Position numbers and translations under genes: made by a program. Shown here piece after piece: positions 35,597 through 48,168 of a stretch of 64,000 nt of DNA (the first letter of the stretch is position 1; each line of letters starts with the position of its first letter). Source of the DNA: Corythucha ciliata (taxonomy: Eukaryota; Arthropoda; Insecta; Hemiptera; Tingidae); assembly GCA_038030265.1 (NCBI GenBank), contig CM075942.1, forward strand, positions 47,768,751 to 47,832,750. Reading direction: 5' to 3'. The notes below the pieces were generated by a model. The model was given only the letters and a program-made list of their open reading frames with translations, did no database searches and had not been told where the DNA came from.

Positions 35597-37906
35597 GTGA
35601 GTTTAACGCTTATTTTAGTTTTATCTTCAATTTATGTTATGGGGAGAATGCATAGGGGAGGAGGTTCCCTTTTGTGCCGTGAAACTTGCCTCCGAAATTG
35701 ATGAGTCTGTATCGAGGGAATTGAAAGTTTTAAAGTGATGAGTTGTGCGTTGAAGGGGTCTGAAGAGTGGTTGAGAGGCGGGGGGGTTGTTTCCTGAATG
35801 ACTTGAACGAGGTTGAAAGAGAAACATCCCCTTCACCCTTATAGCACATGTTCAGTGTCCTATTTGGTTAATTACGTTTGGTGGATCAATAAAAAAAAAA
35901 AAAAACATTTTTCGTTGCAAGTAGTAATTTCCCGGTTTGTACAGGAATGAACATAATCAATTTACAATTCTTTTTTAGGCCATTAAAATGATTAATTATT
36001 CGCAATAAATAAATAATTTTAATTTACCATCCGATCACTGTTTTGAAATGCTCTTGTTGTTCGACAAGACAGATTGATGCTCTTGTAACTCCGTCCTGAC
36101 CGTGTAATCCGTCGTTCACCTCTGTATGTGAGGCATGGAGACACAAGTTAATAGTGATGGGTAGGGGAGGGTCTTGTTTAACAGTGTTTGGGAACTGTTC
36201 CTCTATCAATCACGTCAGCAGGGACTTTTAAAGGGTGCCAGGACCTAAACAGAGACCCCCCTCCACCAAACTCTTGGTTTGGGGAACCTGGCAACAAAAA
36301 GTTAATTTTAAGAGCTTATACATTTTTATGCAATAGTAGAAGTAGATGAAAGGGGGAGGGGGATGAAAAGTAGGGGAGGGGGATGAAAAAAAACACTAAT
36401 ATATGCTATACATTCGCAGTAAGTCCGCGGCTAATAAACGAACGAAATTCAAACGCGGAAAATAAACGAAATTCAAAATTGGGTGACACCGCATAGATTT
36501 AGACGTGGGGAATACGAAAATCGAGACGGATTTTTTTATCAAAAACGAAAGTTGAAGGGATTCTAGGTGTAGCGCCACGCGTTTGTTTTCATGTGCTGGA
36601 TGAATTTTTCTGCGAACTAGTGTGACCGCAAAGTTTATGAAAGAACGTCCGTGCCCGCAAATTTGGCGCAGGATCGTTGGCTCATCCGCGGAGACGTATT
36701 CTATGGCGTCTTTAAACGTTCTAGTCCATCTATTTCGACCGTCCATCCGTACTGAACGTTTTTCTTCCCTCGGCCAAATGGTGTCCTTCTGCATCGGTTA
36801 GAATTTGAAATGTGGTGGAAAGCTATGAATTTGTCTTTGAATAATTCATTTCATATTGCAGGGGAAGGTCTCTGGAGTGCTCCTATGAACCACTTACAGG
36901 CTGAATGAGCTGGGCGTTAGCCTCTCTTCCCGCCCCGCCACAGGTTGTGGTCGTGTGTTGGTGATGATTGAGACCCTTTTCGGGTTTTTTTAGTTGACTT
37001 TCTATTCTGGTGAAATGAGTGGGCGCGGTATCACCGTTATTTCTTATTGAATTTAATTGTCAAGAAGGGAAGAAACCTTATCTTCGGATGATTATCTTCA
37101 TTTTATTCCTCGCACCCCCTTTTTTGCAGCATTGAGCCGTCTCGCTGATGGGTGGAGGAGGGGCTGTTAGCATTCTTGGTATTTTCACGCCTAATTAATT
37201 CCACCGTGTTTTCCAACCCCGCCACGCGGGCTTGAATCCTTTAAGCCATTCTCTCGTCTTTTACAACACCGCGCTCTCATCATCCTTTGTTCTTCATTCC
37301 CGCTTCTCTTCCCATCACCACATCCCACTCCCTACCAGTGTAATTCAACCCTTGTTGGAGGGGGGGGGGCAACGTGTTGGTGTTGCAGTTTACAAATCGA
37401 CTCCCCTCCCCCATCCATGACTCATCACCCTTTCGGTATAGTTACCCTGTTCGATAATGTCCATCTCTCTGTCTCCCGTGAGACTGTAGGTAGATTTTCC
37501 TCCCTCGTTTCCTTTGATCATTTCACTCCCGGCTTGTTCACATTCCACCTGATTTTTTTTTCTTACCCCATCACATCTTTTAAACCTTTAGGTTATTGCA
37601 AAAAAAAACGACGGGGTATTGTGGGCAAGTTAAGTAGGAAAGGTTGGTCTAAACCGATATCCTTTTCTTTTTCGAGAAAATTGAGTTATGATTCCCCCCT
37701 TCCACCACTCACAGCCTTAACCAGCAATATTGGATCATTTCTCCCCCACTGTAAGGGAGAATCGGGGTAGGGGTTTCCTTTTTCCGTGGTTTCCGAAGGG
37801 AACCAACCAAGATTCTATTAGTTCTAAGGATGTCCTGAAATTCTTCGGATAGCATTTCCTTTCCTTAATTCTTTCTTCTTTTTTTTTTCTTTTTTTTTTT
37901 TTACAG
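35597..37906 (+). other. Gene 1 intron 1 (2310 bp)
   Basis: GTGAGT donor and a long T-rich tract ending TTACAG. Poly-A/T and G-rich runs occur, but I see no transposon coding sequence. A 132-residue open frame on the minus strand (36396-36794) matches no family I know. Confidence 0.85.
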
Positions 37907-38050
37907 CAAGATTGCCCTAATGGAAGGTTGACGCCTGCCAAATTCGTAGACATGTACAAGATGTTCTTCCCCAGTGGCAACGCGGAAGAATTTTGCGATC
38001 ACGTTTTCAGAACATTTGACATGGACAAAAATGGATATATAGACTTTAAG
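37907..38050 (+). CDS. Gene 1 coding exon 2 (residues 38-85; degenerate EF1 and most of EF2)
   Basis: Opens after TTTTTTACAG with [10 protein letters not shown]. The DCPNG segment is the non-binding EF1 of the NCS family. The exon ends in the EF2 loop [11 protein letters not shown], whose closing Glu is the first codon of exon 3. The 48 codons are followed by GTGAGT. Confidence 0.95.
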
Positions 38051-38696
38051 GTGAGTGCTTTAGCCCCCTATTTTTAGTATTTTATAACCCGCATTTAAAG
38101 CACACAGCGAATAAAGCTAGGGCTTCTGAACGGTGGTAGGCCTGTTTTATTCCACTAGAACGTGTTCTTTTCGTTGCGTTCAAAATTGAAAGGGCGGAGT
38201 AAGGGAAAGTCTAGTTTTCAATGCAATTATTTATTTATTCAAACAGGAAAAGAACTAAAACTGTTTTTCTTTTTTATCACTCCCTCGGGGTTTAACGCTA
38301 ACGCCTTTCCTTTTATTTGCGTTTCGTATTCGATCTCATCCTCGCCCCCTTTTTTTTTTTTTTTTTTTAAAAAAAGCTTCCCTGACAGCTCTTCTACTTA
38401 TCGGCTTTTGCGTTTAAATAATATAAAATTATCGATTCACTAGTCGAGACAGTCCTTCAAGTGTGTTCTTTCGATGGCGTGGTTGTGTGTGAACTGGCTT
38501 TGTTTATAAATGGGCAAACATGCGAGTAAAGCCTAGGCTTAAATTGCATAATGAGGGAAGACGTTAAAAGGTGTGGTTTGTACGAGCTCTGGCACGCTAT
38601 TTTGTCATGAACTATAGAGAACCTAACGAAAGGCGCAATCAAAAGAGTTTTTTTTTATGTTGGAAAAACATAAAAACGAGCCCGAATGGACTTGAA

Positions 38697-38935
38697 AATT
38701 CGAAATGCATTGAATACTTAGTTGAAATGAGCCGGAAGCGTAAATGCACGAAACCGTTTGTGAAGAAAGACCCACGCCACGGAAGGGTCGTGCGGGTTGC
38801 TGCCTATCTAGTTCGCTCATTATCTGAACGAGTGTGGCAAATTTTATAGAAATATGATTTCTGCTTTTAAATGGGCGCTAACTCCCACGAAAAGGCATTC
38901 CGATGAATTTTAGAAACGTTATAGCAACCCTTCCC
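38697..38935 (+). repeat. Dispersed repeat pair, copy 1
   Basis: AAATGCATTGAATAC, GAAACCGTTTGTGAAGAAAG, GTTGCTGCCTAT, GCTTTTAAATGGGCGCTAAC and ACGTTATAGCAACCCTT appear in the same order at 41465-41700. No coding family recognised. Confidence 0.6.
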
Positions 38936-39469
38936 CCCTTTAGGCCACTATACCACAATGGGAGCTTCTGTGATTGTTTCGCTAAGCCATCTGTTTACGG
39001 GTTTTAGGTGAAAAAGGATCGGTATTGGGTTTAATTGCTATGAATCAGTTTCTTGTGGCCGTGGCTGGAGTTTGGTAGGAGGGAGAAGGGATATTTCCCA
39101 GCGGACTTCGAGACAATTCTCGAGGACGGAGCCGAACCGTACCGTTTCAGGGGGGAAAATTGACGGTTTCCACAATGTCTCATCGCCAGACTAATATCAA
39201 GGAAACGCTATCGCTGAGGGTGGGAAGGGGTAATGAGTCGACATCAGGACGACCGCAATACTGGAATACCGGATGGTATCGGGGTTTGAAATTGGTATCC
39301 CTCCCCCACTCATAAAATTGTCTCCCCATCACCACCGTCAAGGGGCGTAGCGTGATATTTTGATGCGCGGGACAGTGGTTGCCCCTTTCACCCTCCTCGA
39401 GATTTTGTTTATTCTAACAATAAAAGTAGGGGATGAAGAGACGGAAGAAGTTTAAAATGAGTTGCCAGA

Positions 39470-40590
39470 TTGAACTAAAAGCCGCGTTTTGGGCTAGATT
39501 TCTGGAGGAAACCCAACGGTTCAAATTGACGAGGCCCGCACATCGTACCTCAACAAAATTGCAACATTTTTTATCGCAAATACCCGTGAAATTGGATGTT
39601 TCTAGGCACAATTTTCGTGAAATTTCAAGTTTCAGGAATTATTTTTTTAGAGGTTGGCGACCTGGGACTAGCCGGTCCTGGCGAATAGCCGTGTAATTTC
39701 CTCATTTAGTGATGAATATTCATGAGTTCCTTTATTCGGGTACTGATTTGCTCACAACTTCAAGTTTCCTGGCTGGATATCCGTGAAACTGAAAGTTTCG
39801 GGCGTTAATTTAAGGGGGAGTTGTACATGTGTTTCTTCGACCCCCCCCCCTCCATTCACACCTCGCCTACTCGGCGTTACGTAAATTGTTGCCGTAGTCC
39901 TACACCAATCCTGGATTTTAAGGTCTCATTATAATCTTCAGATAATTCCGCACACACGTTAAGTCTTGCTTTCCCAAATAAGACGTCGGTAGAGCTCGAA
40001 GGTAAAAGTTTAAGTGGGTTATATAGTTGTTTCAAGGGTGAAATATGAAAAATGAAGATTTATCGGGCGTGCGGAATTATCTGGAGATTAAAATGAGACC
40101 TTAAAATCCAGGATTGGTGCAGAACTACAGTGACAATTTACGTAACGCCAAGTAGGCGAGGAGTGATTGTATGGGGGTCGGGGAAACACATGTAAAACTC
40201 CCTCTTAAGTGAAATTGCCAGTTTTGGGTCTTGATATTTTAAGCAAAATTTCAAGTTTTGGGTTTTTTTTCGTAGCAGCGGATTCAAAAGGCTAGCCGAC
40301 CCTTACATTATATCCACATACATTATAGCCGAAAATTACATCATATCCGTGACATAGACATTTTCGGGCCTTAATTTCAGTGTAATTGCCAGTTTAGGGT
40401 CTTAATTCGAGCATTATTGCCAGTTTCTTGGCCTATTTTGTGGCGGTGGAAACCAAGCAAGCTGGCACCAAAAGCCGGACGATTACCAGCGAAATTAGAA
40501 GTTTTCTGGCTCAATATCCACGCGGTTGTAAGTTTCGCGTCTTAATTTTCGGATAAATTAATAAATTGCAAGTTTAGGGGTCTTTTTTTA
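39470..40590 (-). repeat. Family C array, reverse orientation, interrupted by a MITE
   Basis: Units such as GTGAAATTGGAAGTTTC and GGGTCTTAATTT lie on both sides of the TTAA element (39814-40204), with GGCTAGCC-like blocks at 39667 and 40290. The MITE appears to have inserted into a pre-existing array. Confidence 0.6.
39814..40204. mobile_element. Palindromic MITE with TTAA flanks, copy 1 (391 bp)
   Basis: TTAA at 39810-39813 and 40205-40208. The ends GGGGGAGTTGTACATGTGTT and its near complement extend into matching arms (CTCGCCTACTCGGCGTTACG, CCAATCCTGGATTTTAAGGT, AATTCCGCAC). The whole element can fold. TTAA targets are typical of piggyBac-type MITEs, but the terminal sequence does not prove it. 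Confidence 0.8.
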
Positions 40591-41464
40591 AGTGGCCGAT
40601 CAGCGTCCTAAGCTTGATGAAACCAGTGCCCCCCCCCCTCACGGTCTGTCATGATCCTACGCGTTCATCAAGAGAAGGGAGCTAAACATGCCCACCTCCG
40701 GCATCAGTGGCCACTCAACTCGCGTCGAATAAGGCCGTGGCTCAACCATGGAGGAAGGAAAAGAGAGGAGGGAGCGTAAATTGAAAAGGGTGACGCTGAT
40801 TTGCGCCATATTGGTGGTCCCTCGGCCATAATATTTAAGATATTGATAACATAACAGGAGTCATGATAAAGTAGTCCTTGCAGCAGCCAGCACAAATCCT
40901 GATGCGTTCCAGGTCCACCAATGGGGCGGATGTTGGCTTCACCCCGTTAACTTGATTTTACATCTATCGCTCCCTCCTCTCTCTTTACACACACAACTCA
41001 ACACTTCACCGCGTTTTATTTGGCAACGCGTGGTGCCACCAACGGTGGGAGGGACACCTGGAATGCTTCACGAAATCAGTTGATTTCCAAGTTCGAGTCT
41101 GAAGTGAACTCTTGCCCCCCCCCACCCAACATTTTTGCGGGTTTGACTTTTTGGATCATGCACACGTTGATCCCAATATCATTGGTCTTGCTCGCTCAAA
41201 AACCCAATTTCGAAAGATTGACTTCAATATCCAAAGCAAATTTCGTGGTGTTACTCAGTCAAGTCAGTTTGTGGGGCTGGAGCATAAAAATAAAAAATAT
41301 TTTGCGGTGACTTAGCTCTTTCAAACCCCATAGTTCGCGAATCTGGCACTTTTGGAGACGAATTTCGTGGGTTTGGTTCCTTTAAAAGCAAAATGTCTCG
41401 AGGTTGACCCATTTGAGATCAAATTCTTTCTTGAATAGCAGCCTTCTTTTGTGAAAAGGGGTCA

Positions 41465-41700
41465 AAATGCATTAAATACGCTTTTGAAACGAGACGAGTG
41501 TAATGGACAAAGCCGTTTGTGAAATTAGGCGTGACGGTTGTTGCCTATATCAAGCCCGCTCTTTAGCTAAACGAGGGAGGAGCAAGTTTGTGGTTTCTAG
41601 GTTCGGAGCAAGAAATGTGGTTTTTCTACCTTTAAATAGGAGCTATCTCACGCGAAAAGAGCTTCGGAAAACTTTGAAAAATATTATAACACCCCTCTCC
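41465..41700 (+). repeat. Dispersed repeat pair, copy 2
   Basis: Same-orientation match of 38697-38935 (AAATGCATTAAATAC, AAAGCCGTTTGTGAAATTAG, GTTGTTGCCTAT, CCTTTAAATAGGAGCTATC, ATATTATAACACCCCT), diverged by perhaps a quarter. Confidence 0.6.
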
Positions 41701-44700
41701 ACTGCCTCATCATCACTATTACCACTACTCTTGGTGGTTATGGTTGCATTGTTTGGGTGATTTCCGAGTTTCAAGGTGAAAAATTGTTGTTGAAACGAAC
41801 AGTTACTGATAATGTGAATGAGGAGGGCGGATCCTATGGAAATGGATTTCTTTATTCACACGTCCCAAATGTTGACTGCCCTCAAAAGATGTCCCCCCCA
41901 CCACAACCCTGAAATTCTGTACTCTGCCAGGAAACCGTGAGTTTAGCCCTGGAATTTGATTTTTCGGCATTCAGCCGCTAGCTATAGTTTTCACAATTCA
42001 GGCAAATAACGGTCACTACGAATATGTTGACCCCCCCCACCCCGGAAAACTGACTATCAGCCAGAAAACGCCACTATGATGCTCTCCAAAGCCTGGAAAC
42101 ACGCCAACACTCACCAAAGCAAAAGCGTGGCTTTTCGAAACGCACTGGTGATTCAGCCACATTTTCTAAACCAATTGGACGACTCGACTCTACCAGGCCA
42201 GCATGGTAACACGAACTAACAGGCTCAACATGCCAACACGAGGGTTGCTGAGATAACTGTCATTTTGAGAGGTAGGTATTGGGGAGGGGGGTGTTACAAC
42301 TTACATCGCTCCCTATACCGTTCTGTCATGTGCCGATGATTAGTGGTTGAGAAAAAAGAGACTTAATAGGAAAACATATCGCGTTACACATCGCCTCACA
42401 AACAAAACTCAAAAAGTCTCATTTGAACCCTCCCCCCTCTCTCACCAACGACCCGAATTACAGTCTATGTAACATTAAGACAGTCAAGAAAGATTTATGC
42501 TTATAAAAGCACCCCTCTGTGGACGAAGAGAAGGCGACCATTTCCGTTTCGGTGATACAGAGGGAGTGGGGGAAATACAACCATTAATAACTTTGAAAAG
42601 CTCTCCAAACCAGGACAATGGAGGTCTCCAAGCTTTCTCTCTCTCTCTCTCTGTCCCCGTAGTCTCTTTACAGTCGAAGAAAATCAAGAGCATCCCCGAG
42701 CCCATTGCTTACGTCATTCGTTTCAGAAAAAAAATTGAAGACGAGCCCCCCACGCCACCGACCTGTTGTGGAGGGGGGGAGATCTATTGACTCTCAACGA
42801 AACTTATGGTTTTAGGTTGTTATGGAGGTATGGAGGGGGGAGAGGTCCTAAATTCCCACTTATAGTTTCACCAACTAAAACTTGATTATCTGATCCGAAA
42901 TTAAATCCGGGGGGGGGGGGGATTATCTGCGGGAGATTGCCACGGACAGCCGAAATAAGTTAGCCATTGTATGGACCCGGAGGGTATGGGGGGGATGAGT
43001 AAATGGTTTCCCTTGCAGGTAAAGTGGGCTATTCAAGAAAGTTTTAAATTAGCCCGAAAAGTTTCAAGATAGATCAAGTTTTTTTTAAAAATTAATTTCC
43101 TACTGTCTTTTCCTTGTTTTTTCTAAACGACCCCCCCCCTCCAGTAATTAAGTTTATCTGGGAATTAATCAAGCTTTAAACAAATGGATTTTGGGAATAA
43201 AAGATTAGCTGAAAATAGAAACTTTTTTTTACTTTCAGCTCCCCTCCTCGCACTGTCCATTTTTTTGTCTTATCTTCTTATACTTTTATAAAACCGAGAG
43301 AAGGTCGACGCCCAGAGAATAGAGAGATACCTAACGATAAAATATAAATGATATGCAGGGTTCAACCCCTCACCCTCCATGATCAAAACCACTGAGTGTG
43401 TGTGAGTGAGGCGGGGAGATCATGGTCTACAGTAAAAAGTAAAAACTGTGGTAGGGGGAAAGAAAATAGCGGTCAGTCTAGAATGTTAAGATCCCCCCCG
43501 AGTACAGGGCTGGATACAAAAAAAAAAGTGTGGCGAGGGCGAGGAAAGGAAATAAGTCTGTGTGAGCGTTGGTGTGAGGGTCGTTTTATCGATCACATTG
43601 GTCGAGAGGCAGAAGTGGGGAGGGGTGAGTGGTTGTTTTTCCTCGCGGACCTTTCCCCACAGGGCCTACACCATGCCGCTTACTCTCCTTTAGCTCTTTT
43701 CCAAGCCTTTTTCTTTCTTTATAAATATTGTATACCCGCGCGGGGGCTAAAAATCCAAAAAACTCCTCACCATCCGAGGGGGGAATTTAGGCATTTCCCT
43801 CGTCTCAAAGATTCGTCATTATTAAATCACGAGTGGCATAAAAGCTGGTTGAGACCTGCATTCCCAAAAAACACGTCATTACGACGTCATTCCAAGCACG
43901 TACAAGTTCACTTTGGCTCAATCGGTGTACATTTCAACAAGAATGCCATCCCTATTTTAGTCAAAATGAAAATAGAACGTGAAACTAAAATGAGTCATGC
44001 GTTCAAAGGACTCACAAGGTCGTGTTTATATTTTGCCCCCTTCCCCTCCCCGGACCATCGAAATCCATACAATGCGACAGAATGCTAGATTGATGTTATT
44101 GATCGACAAAGGGCACCGCGTTCTATATAACTTTGGAAGTTTTGTTGCAATGTACGAGCCCCAGATGGGCTTTTAATCAGGCAGAAGCCCCCTCCCTCCA
44201 AGCAACACTACAACGCACCCAAAAGATGTAAGTCCACAGGGGAAATATATATGTATACAAGAATGAGTTTTGTGCTTTTCAAAAAATAGCATTTAGAGGA
44301 AGTTTTACGACACTTCGAAACACCCACCCCTTCTTCATTAAACAACGCGCCCTTTCACAATCATAAAAAAAAAGGCGAGCCCATAGGTCGCCATCTCATC
44401 GCACCACAGTTTTTGTTATTTACAAGGCTCCTCGATTAATTTGAGCGTGGCATTTCAGTAGAAGAGTATCGGGTTAACGGCTCGGTTGGATGCAGTGGTG
44501 CGACGGGGGGAGGGGGTTACTCTCTATTCTCCATATACGGCCTGAATGCTAAACCTCTGAAACTATTTCATTCCTGTTATACAGAACGAGTAAAAATAAA
44601 TACCCCTACCCGAATTGAAAATACGGCAACAATAAACACACGTTCCTGGAACTATGAAAAAATTCTATATTTACGATATTTATGGCCTCCAACAGGGCAA

Positions 44701-46119
44701 CCTGACGCCCTAGCGCCTACATTGCTAATGTTAACTAAACGTTCAGGTGATTAATCAAACGAGTTAATTGGGGCGCTTCAAAATAGGTGGAGAGGGGGGG
44801 CGCTAATGGAGTTGACGTCAAAAGGGACTTAAATGTCGGATGACTCTCTCCTAAGTTATCGAGATGACGATGGAGGTGGGTGGGGTCGCCAATAATGGAC
44901 CGTTCGTGCTCATCATCGCAATTGAGTTCATAGTGTAAGGAAGAAAATTCTAAATGGGGTCGAGAGTTCGAGAGAGTATGGGTAAGAGGGCCTTGACGGG
45001 TTGCTGTTATGGACAGAGAGCGATTGCTTTATGAATGACAAGATTTTGGTGATGCGGACGGCTCTGCGGGTTTGTTGCCTATCTTACCAAAAGAAAAGCT
45101 CCTCCCCCCTCTTCGCCACTAAACCACTACCACGCTGACGGTTCACCCGGTAGGAGATGCGCTCAGGTGATGACTGAGGGGGGTGAATCAGTGGTAAAAC
45201 TCGGTAGTTTCAGTCAGAGCCCCCTCCCCTCCATAGCCATCAACCAACTCATCCTGTGGGCCTTACGAGAGACTTATTGTAATGCTCTCACTCCAGAAAA
45301 AGTTCACCCCTGCTCACTTTATAAACTTTATTGTCGAGCAAATTGTATTGTTGACTTTATTGTCGAGCTAAGAGTTTGGGGCGAGTCGAATACCAATCAA
45401 TGACGTCACGATCACTTCGCACTTATTGTGGCACCTTCCGGGTGAGTGATTTCCCTGATGATGATGAGCTTTTCGCGAAAATCAAGAAAATGCAATCAAG
45501 GTCGTAAAAAGAGTCAAATTATGAACACAAAAAGGTGTTGTGAGGGGGGGGGGCTGTTCGATTATTTGGTCCCTCCTCAAAGGCCACAATGCCATGTATT
45601 AGCACAAGAGCCTCCAATGTAGCCGCTTAAGCCATTTTATTATGAAACTTTTGTTCCCTCTTTCCAATTAAGCGTATAAAGAGAGAAAAAACGAACCTCG
45701 AACCTGTAAAAGGTGCAGAATTCTGCAGATGTGGGGGGGGGCACCGTTTCTTTTGATCACAGATGTAGACCCCTACCATTTAACGAAAGCACCTGGAGCG
45801 TCAATATTCCATTCGGTGGCGTTTCGAACCCACCTCTACCCAACCCACCTCCACCCCACCCACCTCACCACAATATCATCTGGCTCTATGGCTGTCGTTT
45901 TTACCGGAGAAACTGATCACTTGACCAGGAAACTCCAAAAAACTTGCTAACAAGTCGCAAGAAACTTAATATTCAGACCCTCTTCATAGAGGCGGACCTA
46001 CACCCTTCGGGGCCCGGGACAGAAATCACTATGAAACCCGTTATAGTCTCTACGGAATATAATTTTTATGCCTAGCACAAATTATGACACAAAAAATTAA
46101 ATTGACGTTTCTCTCGAAT

Positions 46120-46880
46120 GTATCCGCGAATGAGCACTTTTTCTTAATTTTTATTATCAATTTTAGCAGTGAATTAGAATTTTTATTGGAAATGAATTTT
46201 TCTCAATTTTAGCCAATGTTGCTTCAAGAAACCGCGTTTCTTGAATTGAAGAACCGTGTTCTTGAGCAATAGCTGCAGCGAAGTAATTGCATTCACTTTG
46301 AGCCACGAGATACCGCCTTTTCACAATTTTTTTTGACGGATCAGAGCTTTTAGTGTATTTTAGCTTCTAATTTGCGTTTTTTCAATTTTAGCCGTGAATT
46401 ACCATTGTTTCGCTCTTTAGCTATGTCTCCACTCTCCACTTGTGCGCTTTCGTCTTCCTCTTTCAATTCAACACGCCTTTTCAACTTTCGCTCCAACTTT
46501 CAACAACGCAAGCGTCAAAATTTCACACACACACAATTTCAGCACACAATCTCTGATATCCTTCCATCTTTTTGAGGCATGCAATAGCGCATTCCTCACG
46601 TTCAACACACCGTGCGTTATGACGCATACCTCTGACGCACGCGAAAAGGCACAAGTGAAGATATAGCTTTTTATCTATTAATTAGCGCTTTTACCCGAAT
46701 TCGCCTCCAGAAACCGTGAATTTGCGTATTTCTCAAATTTGGCCGAAAACTAACGCTTTTTTTATTCTTAAGTTAGAGTTCACGTTTTTACATCAATTTT
46801 GTGATATACCGCCGCAGATTTATCTAAAGAGCAGCACATTAGCGTTTTTGTCTCAATTTTAACCACAAATTAGCGCAATT
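46120..46880 (+). repeat. Family B arrays (46120-46400 and 46675-46880)
   Basis: CAATTTTAGCCGTGAATTA-type units with GCTTCAAGAAACCGCG and GCCTCCAGAAACCGTG words. 46400-46675 between them is C/T-rich with CACA runs and no recognised unit. Confidence 0.55.
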
Positions 46881-47319
46881 ATCCTTGTTCTTCTTGACGG
46901 GCTATAGGTGTGATTCTTCGCTATTGCGGAGATAAAACTGATTCCTGAGTCATCTTCTTTTTTCAGTGATATTGAACATGGATGACTCAAATTTGCGCAT
47001 TCCACTTCTTTAAACGCCAATTTTGTGGTTGGGCACTTGGAGAATTCAATTCCACGGGTCGTTTAACCCTCTCAAAGCCAACATATTGCGGTTTATTGGC
47101 ACTCCCAGAACCCCATCGTGGTTTCGTTCGCAGGATTGACAAATTCAAAAATCCAATTTCATGGGGTTTACTCATTCTATGAAGCAATGTCACAGTTTTG
47201 GATTGGGTTTTTTGGGCTCCCATCATTCCACCAGTGAAAAGAAAATCCCATGGGGGGGGGGGGGTCCCAGGACTACAGGGTCATGACAGCGACCAAGGTC
47301 TGACAAATAGGCGCAACAA

Positions 47320-47460
47320 ATTCCAACAATTTGGAGCTAAATATTCGTGAAATTGGAAGTTTCCTGGCTGAATATTCGTGAAATTCGAAGTTTACTGGCT
47401 GCATATTCTGAAAATTGCAAGATTCAGATCTTAATTTAAGCGACATTGCAACTTAAAGGG
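47320..47460 (-). repeat. Family C units, reverse orientation
   Basis: Four units of ATATTCGTGAAATTGGAAGT-TTCCTGGCTG at about 31-bp spacing, the least diverged stretch of this family in the window. Confidence 0.65.
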
Positions 47461-47634
47461 GAGGGGCTCTTGATCCTTCCTATTCTCCCAATATCATACT
47501 TAGTGTCATGGCCGCTATGGGTACCGGGAACACTGGAAGTCGTGGTCTTTGGATTTCTAGAAGGTGGGACAGCCACATGCGCCCCTTAAAACCCACCCTG
47601 AAGATAAGGAAGGGACCCTCCCACTTTCCCTTAA

Positions 47635-47963
47635 GGCGGGGTTTCAGCCGGGTTCCCTCGACCCCTTCCCAGTCACTCCTCGCCTAAACTTCGCACATAA
47701 ATTTTGGCTCCATTTCTGCACCAATCTCTGATTTCAAAGTCGTTTTTTAATCTAAAACACTTTAGAATTCGAATGTGTTTTGAGGTAATTTCAGGGATGA
47801 AATTTGAAAAATCAAGATCTATAACGTCACTGTAGAACTTCGTGAAGATTAAAATTAGACTTTGAAATCGAATATCGGTGCAGAAATAGAGCCAAAATTT
47901 ATGTGCGAAGTTTAGGCGAGGGGTAACTGGGAAGAAGTCGAGGAAACCCGCCTGAAACCCCCC
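47635..47963. mobile_element. Palindromic MITE with TTAA flanks, copy 2 (329 bp)
   Basis: TTAA at 47631-47634 and 47964-47967. Ends GGCGGGGTTTCAG and CTGAAACCCCCC. Inner arms share CACTCCTCGCCTA, GCACCAATCTCTGATTTCAA and AGATTAAAA with copy 1, in the same order, so the two are diverged members of one family. Confidence 0.75.
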
Positions 47964-48168
47964 TTAAACACTACCTCGAGCCGTAGTCTTCTTCATCACG
48001 GCATTTTACTGTTGTTTTCTCTTTCTCTATTACATCACGACCAGCCCCGCTCACCTCATTGATTGCTTTGCGGTTCAAAGTCCTCCGTCAAGTTCGCGAT
48101 TTTTTTTTTTAAACTGAGCATGGCACGGCCTTTTCTTCATTATCCTGTTTGCAGGAACCAATCTTATA

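Noticed and set aside
36396..36794. 132-codon minus-strand frame in intron 1
   Set aside because: No recognisable domain, splice context or second copy.
43396..44088. Longest uninterrupted frame in the window (230 codons, +)
   Set aside because: It lies inside gene 1 intron 2, matches no family, and its composition follows the local G/C runs. Likely chance.
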